The position numbers and the translations under genes were made by a program. Below, one piece after another: positions 50,508-60,174 of a stretch of DNA of 64,000 nucleotides. Below the pieces are notes generated by a model, which saw only the letters and a list, made by a program, of their open reading frames with translations, made no database searches and was not told the origin of the DNA. The stretch is from Couchioplanes caeruleus (lineage in GTDB: Bacteria; Actinomycetota; Actinomycetes; Mycobacteriales; Micromonosporaceae): assembly GCF_023499255.1 (NCBI RefSeq), contig NZ_CP092183.1, positions 2,363,501-2,427,500 of the forward strand, written 5' to 3'. Within the stretch, counting starts at the first letter, position 1; each line of letters begins with the position of its first letter.

Positions 50508-52016
50508 ATGTCTTTTTCCTCCCGTCGTGAGACTGTCAGCTCGGTGGCGGTGGCGTTGGCGCGCGCCCGGTTGGGGGTGTGGCCGCTGGTGTGGATCGTG
50601 ATGGCCGCAGCCGCCCCGTTCACCGTGGTCGCCGGTGGCGCCACCGCCGGATTCGCCGTCACCGGCATCACCGGCATCCCTCTCGGCTATGTCGTGGTCG
50701 CGCTGATTCTGGCGTTGTTCTCCATCGGCTATGTGGCGATGTCGCGCAAGGTCGTCAACGCGGGCGCGTTCTACACCTACATCACCCACGGCCTCGGCAA
50801 GCCCGCCGGAGTTGCCGGGTCGTTCGTAGCGGTCGCGGGTTACAACGTGATGCAGACCGGCCTGTACGGCGGGTTCGGGGTGGCCGCGCACGACTTCGCC
50901 ACCGCACACCTCGGTACGTCCGCGCCGTGGTGGATGTGGGCCATGCTGGCCTGGGCACTCATCGCGTTCCTGGGCGGGCGGCGCATCGATCTCAACGGCC
51001 GCGTCCTCGCGGTGCTACTGATCGCCGAGATCGCCGTCGCCGTCGTGCTCGCCATCGTGCAGGTCTCGCACCCGGCCGGCGGGAACACCTCGTTCACCAC
51101 CTTGTCGCCGAACAACCTGTTCACCGCTGGGCTCGGCGCGGCCCTGGCCACGGCGATCGCCGGCTTCGTCGGGTTCGAGGGCACGGCGGTGTTCAGCGAG
51201 GAATCCAAGGACCCGCAGAAGACCGTCGCCCGGGCCACCTACCTGGCGCTGGCCATCATCGGCGTGCTGTACGCGTTCTGCGCCTGGGCGATGTCGGTCG
51301 CCACTGGCCCGAACCAGATCGTCGCCAAGGCAACCTCGGACGGCTCGCAACTGATCTTCAACCTGTCCCGCCCCTACGTGCCCGCCGCGCTGATCACCCT
51401 CGGCCAGTTGCTGTTCGTGACCAGCCTGTTCGCCGCTTTGCTGGCCTTCCACAACACCTGCGCCCGCTATTTCTACGCGCTTGGCCGCGAAGGCGTTCTT
51501 CCGTCTGCGCTGGGCCGGACCAGCCCGAAGACCCGGGCACCGATCTACGGCTCGCTGCTTCAGACCGCTGTCGGACTGGTCGTGATCGCCACGTATGTGC
51601 TCGCGGGCTGGGACCCGTTCACCCGCATGTTCTTCTGGCTGACCGTCCTCGGCGGCGTGGCCGTGCTGATCCTCATGACGGCCACGTCGGTCGCGGTCCT
51701 GGTCTACTTCGTCCACCCGCGCAACCGTGACGGTGTGGGCGCCGCCCGCGGCATCCTCGCCCCTGCCGTCGCGACGGTGGCGCTCGGCGCGGTGCTCTGG
51801 GTGACCCTGGCTCAGATGCCGATCCTGCTCGGCGTTGCCGGGACGTCGCCGCTGCGGTGGCAACTGCCGGGTATCTTCGCCGTCGCGGGCGTGCTCGGCC
51901 TGCTGTGGGCGTGGGTCCTCAAGGCCAGCCGGCCCGAGGTGTACGCGGTGATCGGACTCGGCGCCAACAGCGCCGTCACCGAACCGGCCAGCCCATTTGC
52001 CACGGCCGGGCGGTAA
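50508..52016 (+). CDS. APC-family amino-acid or metabolite permease
   Basis: The ATG at 50508 (MSFSSRRETVSSVAVALARA), with GGAG nine bases upstream, gives 502 residues with about twelve spans. The first repeat shows the usual GATAGFAVTGITGIPLGYVV, later GFVGFEGTAVFSEESKDPQK and ARYFYALGREGVLP, all APC-superfamily landmarks. It should move amino acids or related cations; export of the cargo product is possible. It lies 76 bases after the GPP34 gene. Confidence 0.88.
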   Translation: MSFSSRRETVSSVAVALARARLGVWPLVWIVMAAAAPFTVVAGGATAGFAVTGITGIPLGYVVVALILALFSIGYVAMSRKVVNAGAFYTYITHGLGKPAGVAGSFVAVAGYNVMQTGLYGGFGVAAHDFATAHLGTSAPWWMWAMLAWALIAFLGGRRIDLNGRVLAVLLIAEIAVAVVLAIVQVSHPAGGNTSFTTLSPNNLFTAGLGAALATAIAGFVGFEGTAVFSEESKDPQKTVARATYLALAIIGVLYAFCAWAMSVATGPNQIVAKATSDGSQLIFNLSRPYVPAALITLGQLLFVTSLFAALLAFHNTCARYFYALGREGVLPSALGRTSPKTRAPIYGSLLQTAVGLVVIATYVLAGWDPFTRMFFWLTVLGGVAVLILMTATSVAVLVYFVHPRNRDGVGAARGILAPAVATVALGAVLWVTLAQMPILLGVAGTSPLRWQLPGIFAVAGVLGLLWAWVLKASRPEVYAVIGLGANSAVTEPASPFATAGR

Positions 52017-52021
52017 CCGAG

Positions 52022-52642
52022 ATGACCCAGCCACAGAGCACCGCCGCCATCCGCGCCGCCACCCACTACGACGCCCCAGGGATAGCCGAGCTGCTGGCCG
52101 AGTCGTTCCTGCACGGCGACCTCGGCCCCTGGCTGATTCCGCGTCTGGACACCCGTGCCCGCATCTACCGGCCGTACTTCGCGCTGCTCGTCGAGCAGGC
52201 CCTCGACCACGGTCACATTCAGGTCAGCGGCGACGCCAGCACGAACCTGGCTGCGGTGGCGATCTGGTACCCGATCGCGGGCGGGCCGCCCCCGGCGGCG
52301 GCCGACTACGACACCCGCCTCGCCGAAATCACCGGGCAGTACCGGCACCGGTTCGTCGCCCTGGACGAGGCGATGCACCGCCATCATCCATACGACACGT
52401 GGCACGACTACCTCGGCCACCTCGCCGTGCACCCCGACCGGCAGCACCAGGGACTCGGTAGCGCCCTGCTCGACCACCATCATGCCGAGCTGGACGTCAC
52501 CGGCACCCCGGCCTACTTGGAGGCCACCGGCTCCCGTAACGCCCGGCTGTACGCCCGGCACGGATACCGCCCTCGCTCCAGCTACCGCATCGGCGGCGAC
52601 GGACCGGCCCTGCATCCGATGTGGCGCCCACCCGCTACCTGA
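52022..52642 (+). CDS. GNAT-family N-acetyltransferase
   Basis: The ATG at 52022 gives 206 residues. Motif A, LAVHPDRQHQGLGSALLDHH, binds acetyl-CoA, and the end (LEATGSRNARLYARHGYRP) fits motif B. The start lies five bases past the permease stop. It may acetylate the product, a precursor or a toxin; the substrate is unknown. Confidence 0.85.
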   Translation: MTQPQSTAAIRAATHYDAPGIAELLAESFLHGDLGPWLIPRLDTRARIYRPYFALLVEQALDHGHIQVSGDASTNLAAVAIWYPIAGGPPPAAADYDTRLAEITGQYRHRFVALDEAMHRHHPYDTWHDYLGHLAVHPDRQHQGLGSALLDHHHAELDVTGTPAYLEATGSRNARLYARHGYRPRSSYRIGGDGPALHPMWRPPAT

Positions 52643-52840
52643 CCTGCACCCCTACCCGAAATAGGGGACGGCTGCTGGCAGATCCGCGATCCGCCTCCGG
52701 CCGTGCTGCGGCGTCGCGAAACGCTGCGATCCGCACCCCGGGCGGTGCGCCAGAAATCCCCCGGCCCCGGCGCGCCGCCCGGCCCCCGCACCTTCCGCGT
52801 CCTTTCTCGCCACACCCGCACCCGTCAGGAAGCCCCGATC

Positions 52841-53008
52841 ATGACCTCGTCCGCCCTGACCGACACCGCCTGGTACGGCCCGCTACCGTCTCGCGCCAAC
52901 CGAGGCGGCTACGCGACCCAGCGCCCCAAGCGCACCTCCGGCGCTGTAACAGCGTTAACCCGCGTGAAGACAGCACCGGCGCCGGCTGCTGCGGAGCAGC
53001 GTTCATGA
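52841..53008 (+). CDS. small ORF coupled to the TPR-like gene
   Basis: The ATG at 52841, with AGGAA upstream, opens a 55-residue frame (MTSSALTDTAWYGPLPSRAN) whose TGA overlaps the next ATG by four bases. It is rich in Ala, Thr and Pro. It could be a leader peptide, a peptide precursor or just an upstream ORF; no family or modifying enzyme for it is recognised. Confidence 0.4.
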   Translation: MTSSALTDTAWYGPLPSRANRGGYATQRPKRTSGAVTALTRVKTAPAPAAAEQRS

Positions 53009-53808
53009 GCCCCGCCGACGCGAATCCGGAACCCGTGCTCGATGCTGCGCTGCTCGCGGCACGACTAGCGGAGACCTCCGTACCGGTTCCGGAACTGATC
53101 ACGACGGCCTTGTGGCTGCTCGCTCACGACGACACGCACCCGCACCTATGGCTGCCGTGGGCCGACTACGCCCACCGTTCCTGCCAGCAGCTGTACGGCC
53201 CCGACGACTACCGCACCATTCAGGCCGCCCGTGCACACGCCATCGTGCTCACCCGCCACGGCCACCACCAGCTGGCAGCCGACATCCTGCAGGGCCTGCT
53301 CGAGGCATACCTCCAGCAGCCGCCGCATCCGGACAACACCGAGGTGCGCATCGCGCTCGCCGTCGCGCTGCACGCCGCCGGCCGCTGCGGACAAGCCGTC
53401 CGCGAGATCAGCCACGCCCTGAACACGGCACGCCACCATTACGAGGACCGACCGCTGCTCGCCGCGACGAGCACCGCCGTGTACCTGGGCATGCTGACCG
53501 CCTGCGGTCGACACGCCGGGGCCGCGAGCCTGCGCCGGGCAGCCCGCACCTGGCTACCTGAGCCGTACCGGCCCGGCACCGAAGCCTTCGGCGTGCTCAG
53601 CGCCGTGCACGCCCCCGACGCGCACGAGCACACCGGCGTGTGCGCCACGCACCTCGGCACGCTGCTGGTCGAGCCGGCCGTTCCGCCCACACCACCATCC
53701 TCGCGGCCTCGCCCACAGCAGGTGGCGGAAAACCTCGCGCATCTCGGCGTGGTCGTGAACCCTGCCCGACAGTCGGCACCGTACTGGCGGAGGCTGGACC
53801 GGTCATGA
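53005..53808 (+). CDS. TPR-like protein
   Basis: The ATG at 53005 gives 267 residues of helical repeats (TTALWLLAHDDTHPHLWLPW; LTRHGHHQLAADILQGLLEA; VALHAAGRCGQAVREISHAL), like the TPR half of actinomycete regulators but without a DNA-binding domain. It overlaps the 55-residue ORF upstream and the methyltransferase downstream by four bases each. A shorter relative lies at 54652. Confidence 0.7.
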   Translation: MSPADANPEPVLDAALLAARLAETSVPVPELITTALWLLAHDDTHPHLWLPWADYAHRSCQQLYGPDDYRTIQAARAHAIVLTRHGHHQLAADILQGLLEAYLQQPPHPDNTEVRIALAVALHAAGRCGQAVREISHALNTARHHYEDRPLLAATSTAVYLGMLTACGRHAGAASLRRAARTWLPEPYRPGTEAFGVLSAVHAPDAHEHTGVCATHLGTLLVEPAVPPTPPSSRPRPQQVAENLAHLGVVVNPARQSAPYWRRLDRS

Positions 53809-54659
53809 ACACCCCTGATGAGCCGCTGGATGTGTCCTGGCCGCAGGCCGCGCGCCGTTACGACGCGATGCTCGGCGGCAAGGACAATTTTCACACCGAC
53901 CGTGACTCGGCCGAGCAGATCCGCCGTGAGCTGCCGTTGGTCGACCAGGCCGCCCGCGAGCTGCGCCGCTTCCTCGAACGCGCCGTGCACTACCTGGCCG
54001 CCGACTGCGGCATCCGGCAATTCCTCGATGTCGGCTGTGGACTGCCGCATGCGCCGAACGTGCACGAGGTCGCTCAGGCCGTCGACTCCACCAGCCGGGT
54101 CGTCTACATAGACCCGGACCCGCTCGTGGGTGCCCACGCCCGCGCGTTGCTGACCAGCCACCCCGCCGGCGCGACCTACTTCCGCGCCGGCGGCCTCGAA
54201 GACCTCGACGAGATCCTCGCCGACGACACCGTGCGGGAGCTGATCGACTTCAGCCAGCCCGTCGCGGTGCTGCTGCTCGCGGTGCTGCACTTCATCCCCG
54301 ACGACCAGCACGCCCGCGACGCCATCACCACGATCACGTCCGCGGTAGCCCCCGGCTCCTACCTCGCGGTGTCACACGTGACCTTCGACCCTCTCTCTCC
54401 GGAACACGCTGCTCGGCTGGCCAAACTCGCCGAACCCGGCGCCGGCCACGGACCGTTTCGCGCGCGCACCTACGCCGAACTCACCGCCCTGCTCGACGGC
54501 CTCACCCTGCTCCCGCACGGTGTTGTCTCGGTCGTGGACTGGTACCCCGAGCGAGAACCACGCCCGGTGCTCAACGCCGAGCATGCCGTCGCCTACGGCG
54601 TCGTCGCACGCCTGCCGCACCCCGACCGCCCGAGTACGCCCGGAGCACGGCGTGGATGA
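53805..54659 (+). CDS. DUF574-type SAM-dependent methyltransferase
   Basis: The 284-residue protein is a full-length member of the SAM-dependent methyltransferase family PF04672: PQAARRYDAMLGGKDNFHTD at the N-terminus, FLDVGCGLPHAPNVHEVAQ for SAM binding, and VAVLLLAVLHFIPDDQHARD. Such proteins are abundant in actinomycetes; the substrates are largely unknown. It is coupled to the TPR-like genes on both sides. Confidence 0.85.
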   Translation: MNTPDEPLDVSWPQAARRYDAMLGGKDNFHTDRDSAEQIRRELPLVDQAARELRRFLERAVHYLAADCGIRQFLDVGCGLPHAPNVHEVAQAVDSTSRVVYIDPDPLVGAHARALLTSHPAGATYFRAGGLEDLDEILADDTVRELIDFSQPVAVLLLAVLHFIPDDQHARDAITTITSAVAPGSYLAVSHVTFDPLSPEHAARLAKLAEPGAGHGPFRARTYAELTALLDGLTLLPHGVVSVVDWYPEREPRPVLNAEHAVAYGVVARLPHPDRPSTPGARRG

Positions 54660-55146
54660 GTACACGGTGTTGCCCAGCGTGATCCGGCGCGCCTGGAAGC
54701 TGATCAGCAAAGCCGAAAACGCTCGCGCATGCCGACTGCTCGACCAAGCCCTGACCGCCGTCGATCCGATCACCGCCCGCCACGACCGACGGCTGATCCG
54801 CGCTGCGGCTCTCTACGTCGGCGCCCTGTCGTTCGAAGAAGGCTTCCCCGACCGCGACGACAGCCAGCTCACCTGGGCGCGATACGCCCACGCGGCTGCG
54901 CTCGCCGGACATGGCACGTCCAGCCCGATCTGGCAGGACACCGCCACCCTGTACGCCGACGTCTGCACCGCCCAAGGACTGACCTTCGACGCCGCCGTGG
55001 CCCACCGCCGCAAGCTCGACGCCTACGCCCAACCCAGCCGCGACAAACGGCGTCACCGGTCCCCGCCGACCGTTGGCAGCACTGGCACGCACTCCTGCTC
55101 AACCCCGCCCCACCCAGCAAAGGGTTTCCTGCGGCGTCACACCTGA
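54652..55146 (+). CDS. TPR-like protein with a possibly frameshifted end
   Basis: From the GTG at 54652, overlapping the methyltransferase stop, the protein has 164 residues of helical repeats (SVIRRAWKLISKAENARACR; QLTWARYAHAAALAGHG). The last 35 residues are Ser/Pro/His-rich and unlike the rest, whereas another frame over the same bases reads PADRWQHWHALLLNPAPPSK. A one-base change near 55050 may have altered the end. Confidence 0.55.
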   Translation: MDEYTVLPSVIRRAWKLISKAENARACRLLDQALTAVDPITARHDRRLIRAAALYVGALSFEEGFPDRDDSQLTWARYAHAAALAGHGTSSPIWQDTATLYADVCTAQGLTFDAAVAHRRKLDAYAQPSRDKRRHRSPPTVGSTGTHSCSTPPHPAKGFLRRHT

Positions 55147-55393
55147 CGCCGCGAGCGACGATCCCTAAGCGCTGACCGCCATTCAGCTCTACCCAATGAG
55201 CGACACCGGTCAAGGTGCTGGAGCAAGAACACTGCGTACGGGCGGTCATCATGCGCAGCCCGGATCACGGCGTCGCCCACCTGTAGCGCCTGATCGACAG
55301 CGTTCCGCCGTCACGTAGCGCATGGCGTTTACCTCAAGCACCTGTCTCCGACAGGGCTGAGCCGTATACCAGCAACCGGAAGGCAGCTCGTCC

Positions 55394-56422
55394 ATGGCCA
55401 TCAGCGTCGCTGCAGGAACCAAGGTCGCCGTCACCGGCGCGGCGGGCTTCATCGGCTCACATCTTGTTGAGCGCCTACTCGACCGGGGATGTGCGGTGGT
55501 CGGTGTCGACCGCCGGAGCCCACGCTCAGAAACCTCGGCCCGGCTACACCTACGCGAGGTGTTCAATCATCCGCGGTTCTCCTGGGTTGAGGGCGAGCTC
55601 ATGCACGTGAACTTGAAGGAGGTGGTGGACAACTCCGCGTGCGTCTTCCACCTGGCCGCCGTTGCGGGTGTCCGGGCGTCCTGGACCAGGTTCGAGGACT
55701 ACGTCGCCGCCAATATCGTTGCCACCCAACGGCTACTGAGTACGTGCGAGCAGGCTGGCACGCCGAAACTGGTGTATGCCTCCTCATCCAGCGTTTACGG
55801 CCAAGTCAACGCCGCCAGCGGGGAGAACGACCCGACGCTGCCGGTCTCGCCGTACGGCGTGACCAAGCTTGCCGGTGAGCAGCTTTGCCTGGCGTATGCG
55901 AAGCGGCCTGCCAGCCGGCTGTCGGTGACCGCGTTGCGGTACTTCACGGTGTACGGGCCGAGGCAGCGGCCGGATATGGCCATCGCCCGAATCTTGGCGG
56001 CGGCTCTGACCGGGCAGCAATACACGATCTTCGGCGACGGTACGCAGCAGCGCGAGTTCACCTACGTGGACGACGTGGTGGAGGCGACCATCGCAGCGGC
56101 TGAGGTCGACGTCCCTGCTGCGGTGATCAACGTCGGTGGCGGCTCGAGTGTGTCGATGATCGATGTCATCGGCTTGGCACGGGAGGTCACCGGCAATCCG
56201 GTGCCGCTGACTGCCGTTACTGCGCAGGCCGGTGATGTCCAGGCCACCGCCGCGGACCTCACGCTCGCTCGTCTCTTGCTCGGCTATCAGCCGCGTACCG
56301 GCCTGCGGACCGGGATGGCGCGTCACGCCGCGTGGCTGCGCGACCTACCCCCTGAGCTGCTGCGCAAGTACGCGCCCCCGCCCATGAGCATCGACCAGAA
56401 GGAGCCGACATGCTGGAAGTGA
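55394..56422 (+). CDS. NAD-dependent sugar-nucleotide epimerase/dehydratase
   Basis: The 342-residue protein is an extended short-chain dehydrogenase. GAAGFIG (15-21) binds NAD, the catalytic set is the Ser run at 130-133 with Tyr154 and Lys158 (PYGVTK), and LRYFTVYGPRQRPDMAIARI and FGDGTQQREFTYVDDV place it with UDP-glucose 4-epimerase or dTDP-glucose dehydratase relatives. It should supply an activated sugar. It overlaps the next gene by 13 bases; a gap of about 250 bases upstream likely holds its promoter. Confidence 0.88.
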   Translation: MAISVAAGTKVAVTGAAGFIGSHLVERLLDRGCAVVGVDRRSPRSETSARLHLREVFNHPRFSWVEGELMHVNLKEVVDNSACVFHLAAVAGVRASWTRFEDYVAANIVATQRLLSTCEQAGTPKLVYASSSSVYGQVNAASGENDPTLPVSPYGVTKLAGEQLCLAYAKRPASRLSVTALRYFTVYGPRQRPDMAIARILAAALTGQQYTIFGDGTQQREFTYVDDVVEATIAAAEVDVPAAVINVGGGSSVSMIDVIGLAREVTGNPVPLTAVTAQAGDVQATAADLTLARLLLGYQPRTGLRTGMARHAAWLRDLPPELLRKYAPPPMSIDQKEPTCWK

Positions 56423-57378
56423 CCGCTGGATCGGCGAACGAGTTGTACGCGGCGGTGTGCCGTGACGTGCTGGCACAGGGACATCGTGCAGCGCCTCGTG
56501 GCATGGCCACCACCGAGGTACTCGGCGCTCACCTGCGGCTGACCGAACCGCGCCGCCGGTTCATTCATGTGCCGCCGGTACGAGTGTTGAATCCCGCGTT
56601 CGCCGTGGCCGAGGCGTTGTGGATTCTGTCCGGCTCCGACGAGCCGTGGATTTTCACCTATAACCGTGCGCTGGAACGCTACGCCGACGACGGCCGCCTG
56701 CAGGGCGCGTACGGGCCGCGGATGCGCCGCTGGCACGACGAGCTGGACCAGGTGGACCACGTCCGGCGTTTGCTGGCCCGAGATCCGGACAGCCGGCAGG
56801 CGGTCATCCAGCTCTACGACCCGCAACGCGATACGCGTGGACACCGCGACGTGCCCTGCACCTTGAACTACCGGTTCTTCCTGCGCCACGGACGCCTGGA
56901 GATGCACACCACGATGCGCAGCAACGACGTGTGGCTCGGCCTGCCGTATGACCTGTACACCGCCACCATGCTGCAGGAGCTCATGGCCGGCTGGCTCGGC
57001 GTGCAGGTCGGCACGTACCACCACCACGTCGATTCGCTGCACCTGTACGCCCAGCATGACCGGGCCGCCGCTGCGGTCGCCGTCTCGGTGGTCGAGCCGT
57101 CGCCGGTGATGGCGGCCCTGTCCGCCCCGGCCGAGGGTTTCACGGACTTCCTGACGACGGTGATCGCCGATGCCGTCGCCCCGACCATGGACGCTGCGTG
57201 GCCCGCTATGGCGGCGGTCATGGGCAGTTATCGCGCTTGGAACGCGGGCGAGCGGCCGACCGCGCTCGCCCTGGCTGCGACCATCGATGACGAGCTCGGG
57301 CGGGCCCTGCGCGGCTGGTACACCCACCTCACCGCGTCGGCCCCGATGTCTGTCGCCCCGTCCGGTGGTGCGCGATGA
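56410..57378 (+). CDS. thymidylate-synthase-like cytidylate 5-hydroxymethylase
   Basis: The ATG at 56410 has AGGAG five bases upstream; the protein has 322 residues. Catalytic Cys150 (DVPCTL), Arg170 and Asp173 (MRSNDVW) and the DSLHLY pair (His211, Tyr213) are kept. The Asn that recognises uracil in thymidylate synthase is Asp181 (GLPYDLY), the change seen in T4 dCMP hydroxymethylase and in MilA, the CMP hydroxymethylase of mildiomycin. It therefore probably makes 5-hydroxymethyl-CMP or -dCMP with methylene-tetrahydrofolate. It overlaps the carbamoyltransferase gene by four bases. Confidence 0.85.
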   Translation: MLEVTAGSANELYAAVCRDVLAQGHRAAPRGMATTEVLGAHLRLTEPRRRFIHVPPVRVLNPAFAVAEALWILSGSDEPWIFTYNRALERYADDGRLQGAYGPRMRRWHDELDQVDHVRRLLARDPDSRQAVIQLYDPQRDTRGHRDVPCTLNYRFFLRHGRLEMHTTMRSNDVWLGLPYDLYTATMLQELMAGWLGVQVGTYHHHVDSLHLYAQHDRAAAAVAVSVVEPSPVMAALSAPAEGFTDFLTTVIADAVAPTMDAAWPAMAAVMGSYRAWNAGERPTALALAATIDDELGRALRGWYTHLTASAPMSVAPSGGAR

Positions 57379-59093
57379 CCCGGCGACACGTGGTGCTCGG
57401 CCTGTGCTCGTTCACCCATGACTCCGCCGCCGCGCTACTGATGGACAACAACCTCGTGGGGTTTGCCGAGGAGGAACGCCTCACCGGAGACAAACACACC
57501 GCCGCTTTCCCCGAGCACGCGATGAGCTGGCTGCTCGACACCGCCGGCCTGGATGCGACGGCGGTAGACGTGGTCGCGTACAACTTCGACGGCCGCCGCT
57601 ATCTCGACGCCCTTCCCGCAACCGACCTGTACGCCCGGATACCCGAGACGCAGGAGCGCGCGCAGCCACGAGCCGACAGCTTCCGCAAAGTCCACGACCG
57701 CTTCAACACCCGGATGGCGCATCTACGCGAGCGATTCCCCCGCGCCAGGGTCGCGCCGGTGCTGCACCACCGCGCCCACAGCATGTATGCCTTCGCCTCC
57801 AGCAGCTACGACGCTGCCGCCGTGCTGATAGTGGACAGCCTCGGCGAGGTGCAGACCACCACCATCGGCAACGGGCTACGCCTTCACGACGGCGGCTGCC
57901 GCATCACCATCACCGAGGACATCACCGATCCCGCCTCGCTCGGCTACGCCTACGGAGCGGTCACCGAACACCTCGGCTGGCGCCGCGGAGACGAAGAAGG
58001 CACCGTAATGGCCTTGGCCGCCCTGGGCGACCCCACCCGCTTCCGCACCATGATCCGCGAAGCGATCCCGATCACCGATCACGGGTTCAGCCTCGACCCC
58101 CGCTGTTTCCCGCTGCGTGTCCTCGCCCGTGACTACCCGCGGGTGAGCGCCGCGTTCATCGCCGCGACGTGCCCCGCCCGCCACCCGTCAGCCCCGGTGG
58201 AACAGGTCCACGCCGACCTGGCTGCCGCACTGCAGGAACGCACAGAACAGGTCATGGTCCACCTGGCACGCCGCGCTCGCACGGTGACCGGTCTGCGGCT
58301 GCTGTGCCTCGGCGGCGGCGTCGCCGCCAACTGCGTCGCGGTCGGCAAGATCGTGGAAGCCGGGATCTTCGACGAGGTCCATGTGCCGCCCGCGCCCGGA
58401 GATTCCGGCACTGCGATCGGCGCTGCCCTGGCCGCCAGCCTTGACACCACCCGCCAGGCCGCATCTGGGGTTGCCGGCCGCTGTTACCTCGGCCCGGCCT
58501 ACCCAGCAGTGCAGCTATCCGAGCGCCCTCGCCCCGGGCTGATCACGCACCGGCCTACAGCCCCGGCCAAGCACCTTGCGATCAAGCTGGCCGAGGGCAA
58601 CACCGTCGGACTATTCCACGGCCGCCTGGAAGCCGGGCCACGCGCGCTGGGAAACCGGTCGATCCTGGCGTCGCCGCTGCTGCCCGAGGTGGTCGAGCGC
58701 CTCAACGCCACGGTGAAATTCCGTGAGCCCTTCCGCCCGTTCGCACCGGTCGTGCTCGCCGTGACGGCGGCAGACTACTTCACCCTTTGCCAGCCAGCCC
58801 CGTACATGTCGATCGCCTCCGGTGTGACCGACCTGACCCGCGAGCACATCCCGGCGATCGTGCACGTCAACGGCACCGCCCGGGTCCAGACCGTCACCGC
58901 CGACGCCAACCCGTTCCTGGCCGAGGTGCTGACCGAGTTCGCCGCACTGACCGGCCATCCGGTGCTGATCAACACCTCGCTCAACGTCAAAGGCAAACCG
59001 ATCTGCGGCACCCCGGACATGGCGCTGGACTGCCTGACCCAAAGTGGCCTCGATGCGCTGATGCTCGAAGGCTGGTGGGTGAGTAGATGCTGA
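57375..59093 (+). CDS. NodU/CmcH-type carbamoyltransferase
   Basis: The 572-residue protein has both domains of the family. The N-terminal YrdC-like/Kae1-like part starts VVLGLCSFTHDSAAALLMDN and has HHRAH (131-135), the metal site. LCLGGGVAANCVAVGKI and PPAPGDSGTAIGAAL follow, then the C-terminal domain with GLFHGRLEAGPRALGNRSIL and INTSLNVKGKPI. It transfers a carbamoyl group from carbamoyl phosphate through a carbamoyl-adenylate to a hydroxyl. Beside the hydroxymethylase, the new 5-hydroxymethyl group is the obvious acceptor. Confidence 0.9.
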   Translation: MTRRHVVLGLCSFTHDSAAALLMDNNLVGFAEEERLTGDKHTAAFPEHAMSWLLDTAGLDATAVDVVAYNFDGRRYLDALPATDLYARIPETQERAQPRADSFRKVHDRFNTRMAHLRERFPRARVAPVLHHRAHSMYAFASSSYDAAAVLIVDSLGEVQTTTIGNGLRLHDGGCRITITEDITDPASLGYAYGAVTEHLGWRRGDEEGTVMALAALGDPTRFRTMIREAIPITDHGFSLDPRCFPLRVLARDYPRVSAAFIAATCPARHPSAPVEQVHADLAAALQERTEQVMVHLARRARTVTGLRLLCLGGGVAANCVAVGKIVEAGIFDEVHVPPAPGDSGTAIGAALAASLDTTRQAASGVAGRCYLGPAYPAVQLSERPRPGLITHRPTAPAKHLAIKLAEGNTVGLFHGRLEAGPRALGNRSILASPLLPEVVERLNATVKFREPFRPFAPVVLAVTAADYFTLCQPAPYMSIASGVTDLTREHIPAIVHVNGTARVQTVTADANPFLAEVLTEFAALTGHPVLINTSLNVKGKPICGTPDMALDCLTQSGLDALMLEGWWVSRC

Positions 59094-60121
59094 TCGGCTA
59101 CAGCTTCTGGGGCTTCCTCGGCAACGGCATCACCGACACCCCGGACGGCGGGCGCAGCCACCGCCGGACCCTCATCGACGGCCTGCTCGAACGCGGCCAC
59201 CGCATCGTGTTCCTGCAAGCCAACCGCGACCACGACGAAGCCGGACTCGACCTGAGCGACACCTACCAGTGGAACCTTGGGCTGCCCGACATCGACGCGC
59301 TGTTCCTGGAGTGGCGCTGGCCCATCCCGGACCGAAACACCACCGCCTGCAAAACGCCGGGACACACCTGCGACCTGCACCGCCAGCAACAGCTCCTCGA
59401 CCACTACACCGCCGCCGGAGTACCGACCCTATTGTGGGACAAGGACCGGCAGCTCCCGGCCAACGATTGCATGCGTCACACGCGGAACGTCGCAGTGTGT
59501 GAGCCCGCGCTGCACCCGACACCGGGCGCGGCGACGTTGCTGTTCCCGGTGTCCGACAAGGCGCTGGACGGCGCCGACCCGGGCGCCCTGACCGCCGGGA
59601 CACGGGACCTGCCCCTGGTCTACATCGGCAACCAGTACGACCGCGACGGCGCCTTCGACCGCTACTTCGCCCCGGCCGCCACCGGACACCCTCACCTGGT
59701 CGCCGGTAAGTGGACCCGCACACAGCGCTGGCCCGAGCTCAACTTTTACGGTCGGATGTCGTTCGCCGCAGTCGACCCGCTGTACCGCCGAGCGGTGTGC
59801 ACCATGCTCCTGCTGCCCGACCGGTACGCCCAGGCCGGGCAGATGACGCAACGATTGTTCGAGGCGGTCCTGGCCGGCTGCCTGCCCCTCACCCCGGCCG
59901 ACATCCGCGACGCCACCAAGTTCGCCCCTACTGCGCTGCATGTTCGCGACGCTGCAGGCGCCGCCCGCACCATCGCCCACCTGCAAACCATCGTCGGCAC
60001 CGCCCAACACGCCGACCTGCTCGCCGACTGCCTGCACAAGCTGGACCTGTTCCGGTTGTCGCGGCAGCTCGAGATCGTTGATCGGCAGTTGTCCGGTCTC
60101 GTTCGGGGCGGGGTGGGCTGA
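59087..60121 (+). CDS. glycosyltransferase-like protein (CgeB-type)
   Basis: The ATG at 59087 overlaps the carbamoyltransferase stop and gives 344 residues. The N-terminus, [14 protein letters not shown] with [20 protein letters not shown], looks like a GT-B fold; the C-terminal half has [27 protein letters not shown] and [20 protein letters not shown], like CgeB/Glycos_transf_1_2 proteins. It probably transfers a sugar, perhaps the one made by the epimerase. Donor and acceptor are inferred. Confidence 0.75.
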   Translation: MLIGYSFWGFLGNGITDTPDGGRSHRRTLIDGLLERGHRIVFLQANRDHDEAGLDLSDTYQWNLGLPDIDALFLEWRWPIPDRNTTACKTPGHTCDLHRQQQLLDHYTAAGVPTLLWDKDRQLPANDCMRHTRNVAVCEPALHPTPGAATLLFPVSDKALDGADPGALTAGTRDLPLVYIGNQYDRDGAFDRYFAPAATGHPHLVAGKWTRTQRWPELNFYGRMSFAAVDPLYRRAVCTMLLLPDRYAQAGQMTQRLFEAVLAGCLPLTPADIRDATKFAPTALHVRDAAGAARTIAHLQTIVGTAQHADLLADCLHKLDLFRLSRQLEIVDRQLSGLVRGGVG

Positions 60122-60174
60122 TGGTCGGCTGGCCTGCGCACCGTGGCGACCGACGACGACTACCGTCGCCAGCG

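Noticed and set aside
52841..53008. Lanthipeptide or lasso peptide precursor
   Set aside because: No lanthionine synthetase, B/C-type lasso enzymes or cyclodehydratase are present nearby, and the peptide lacks a typical core.
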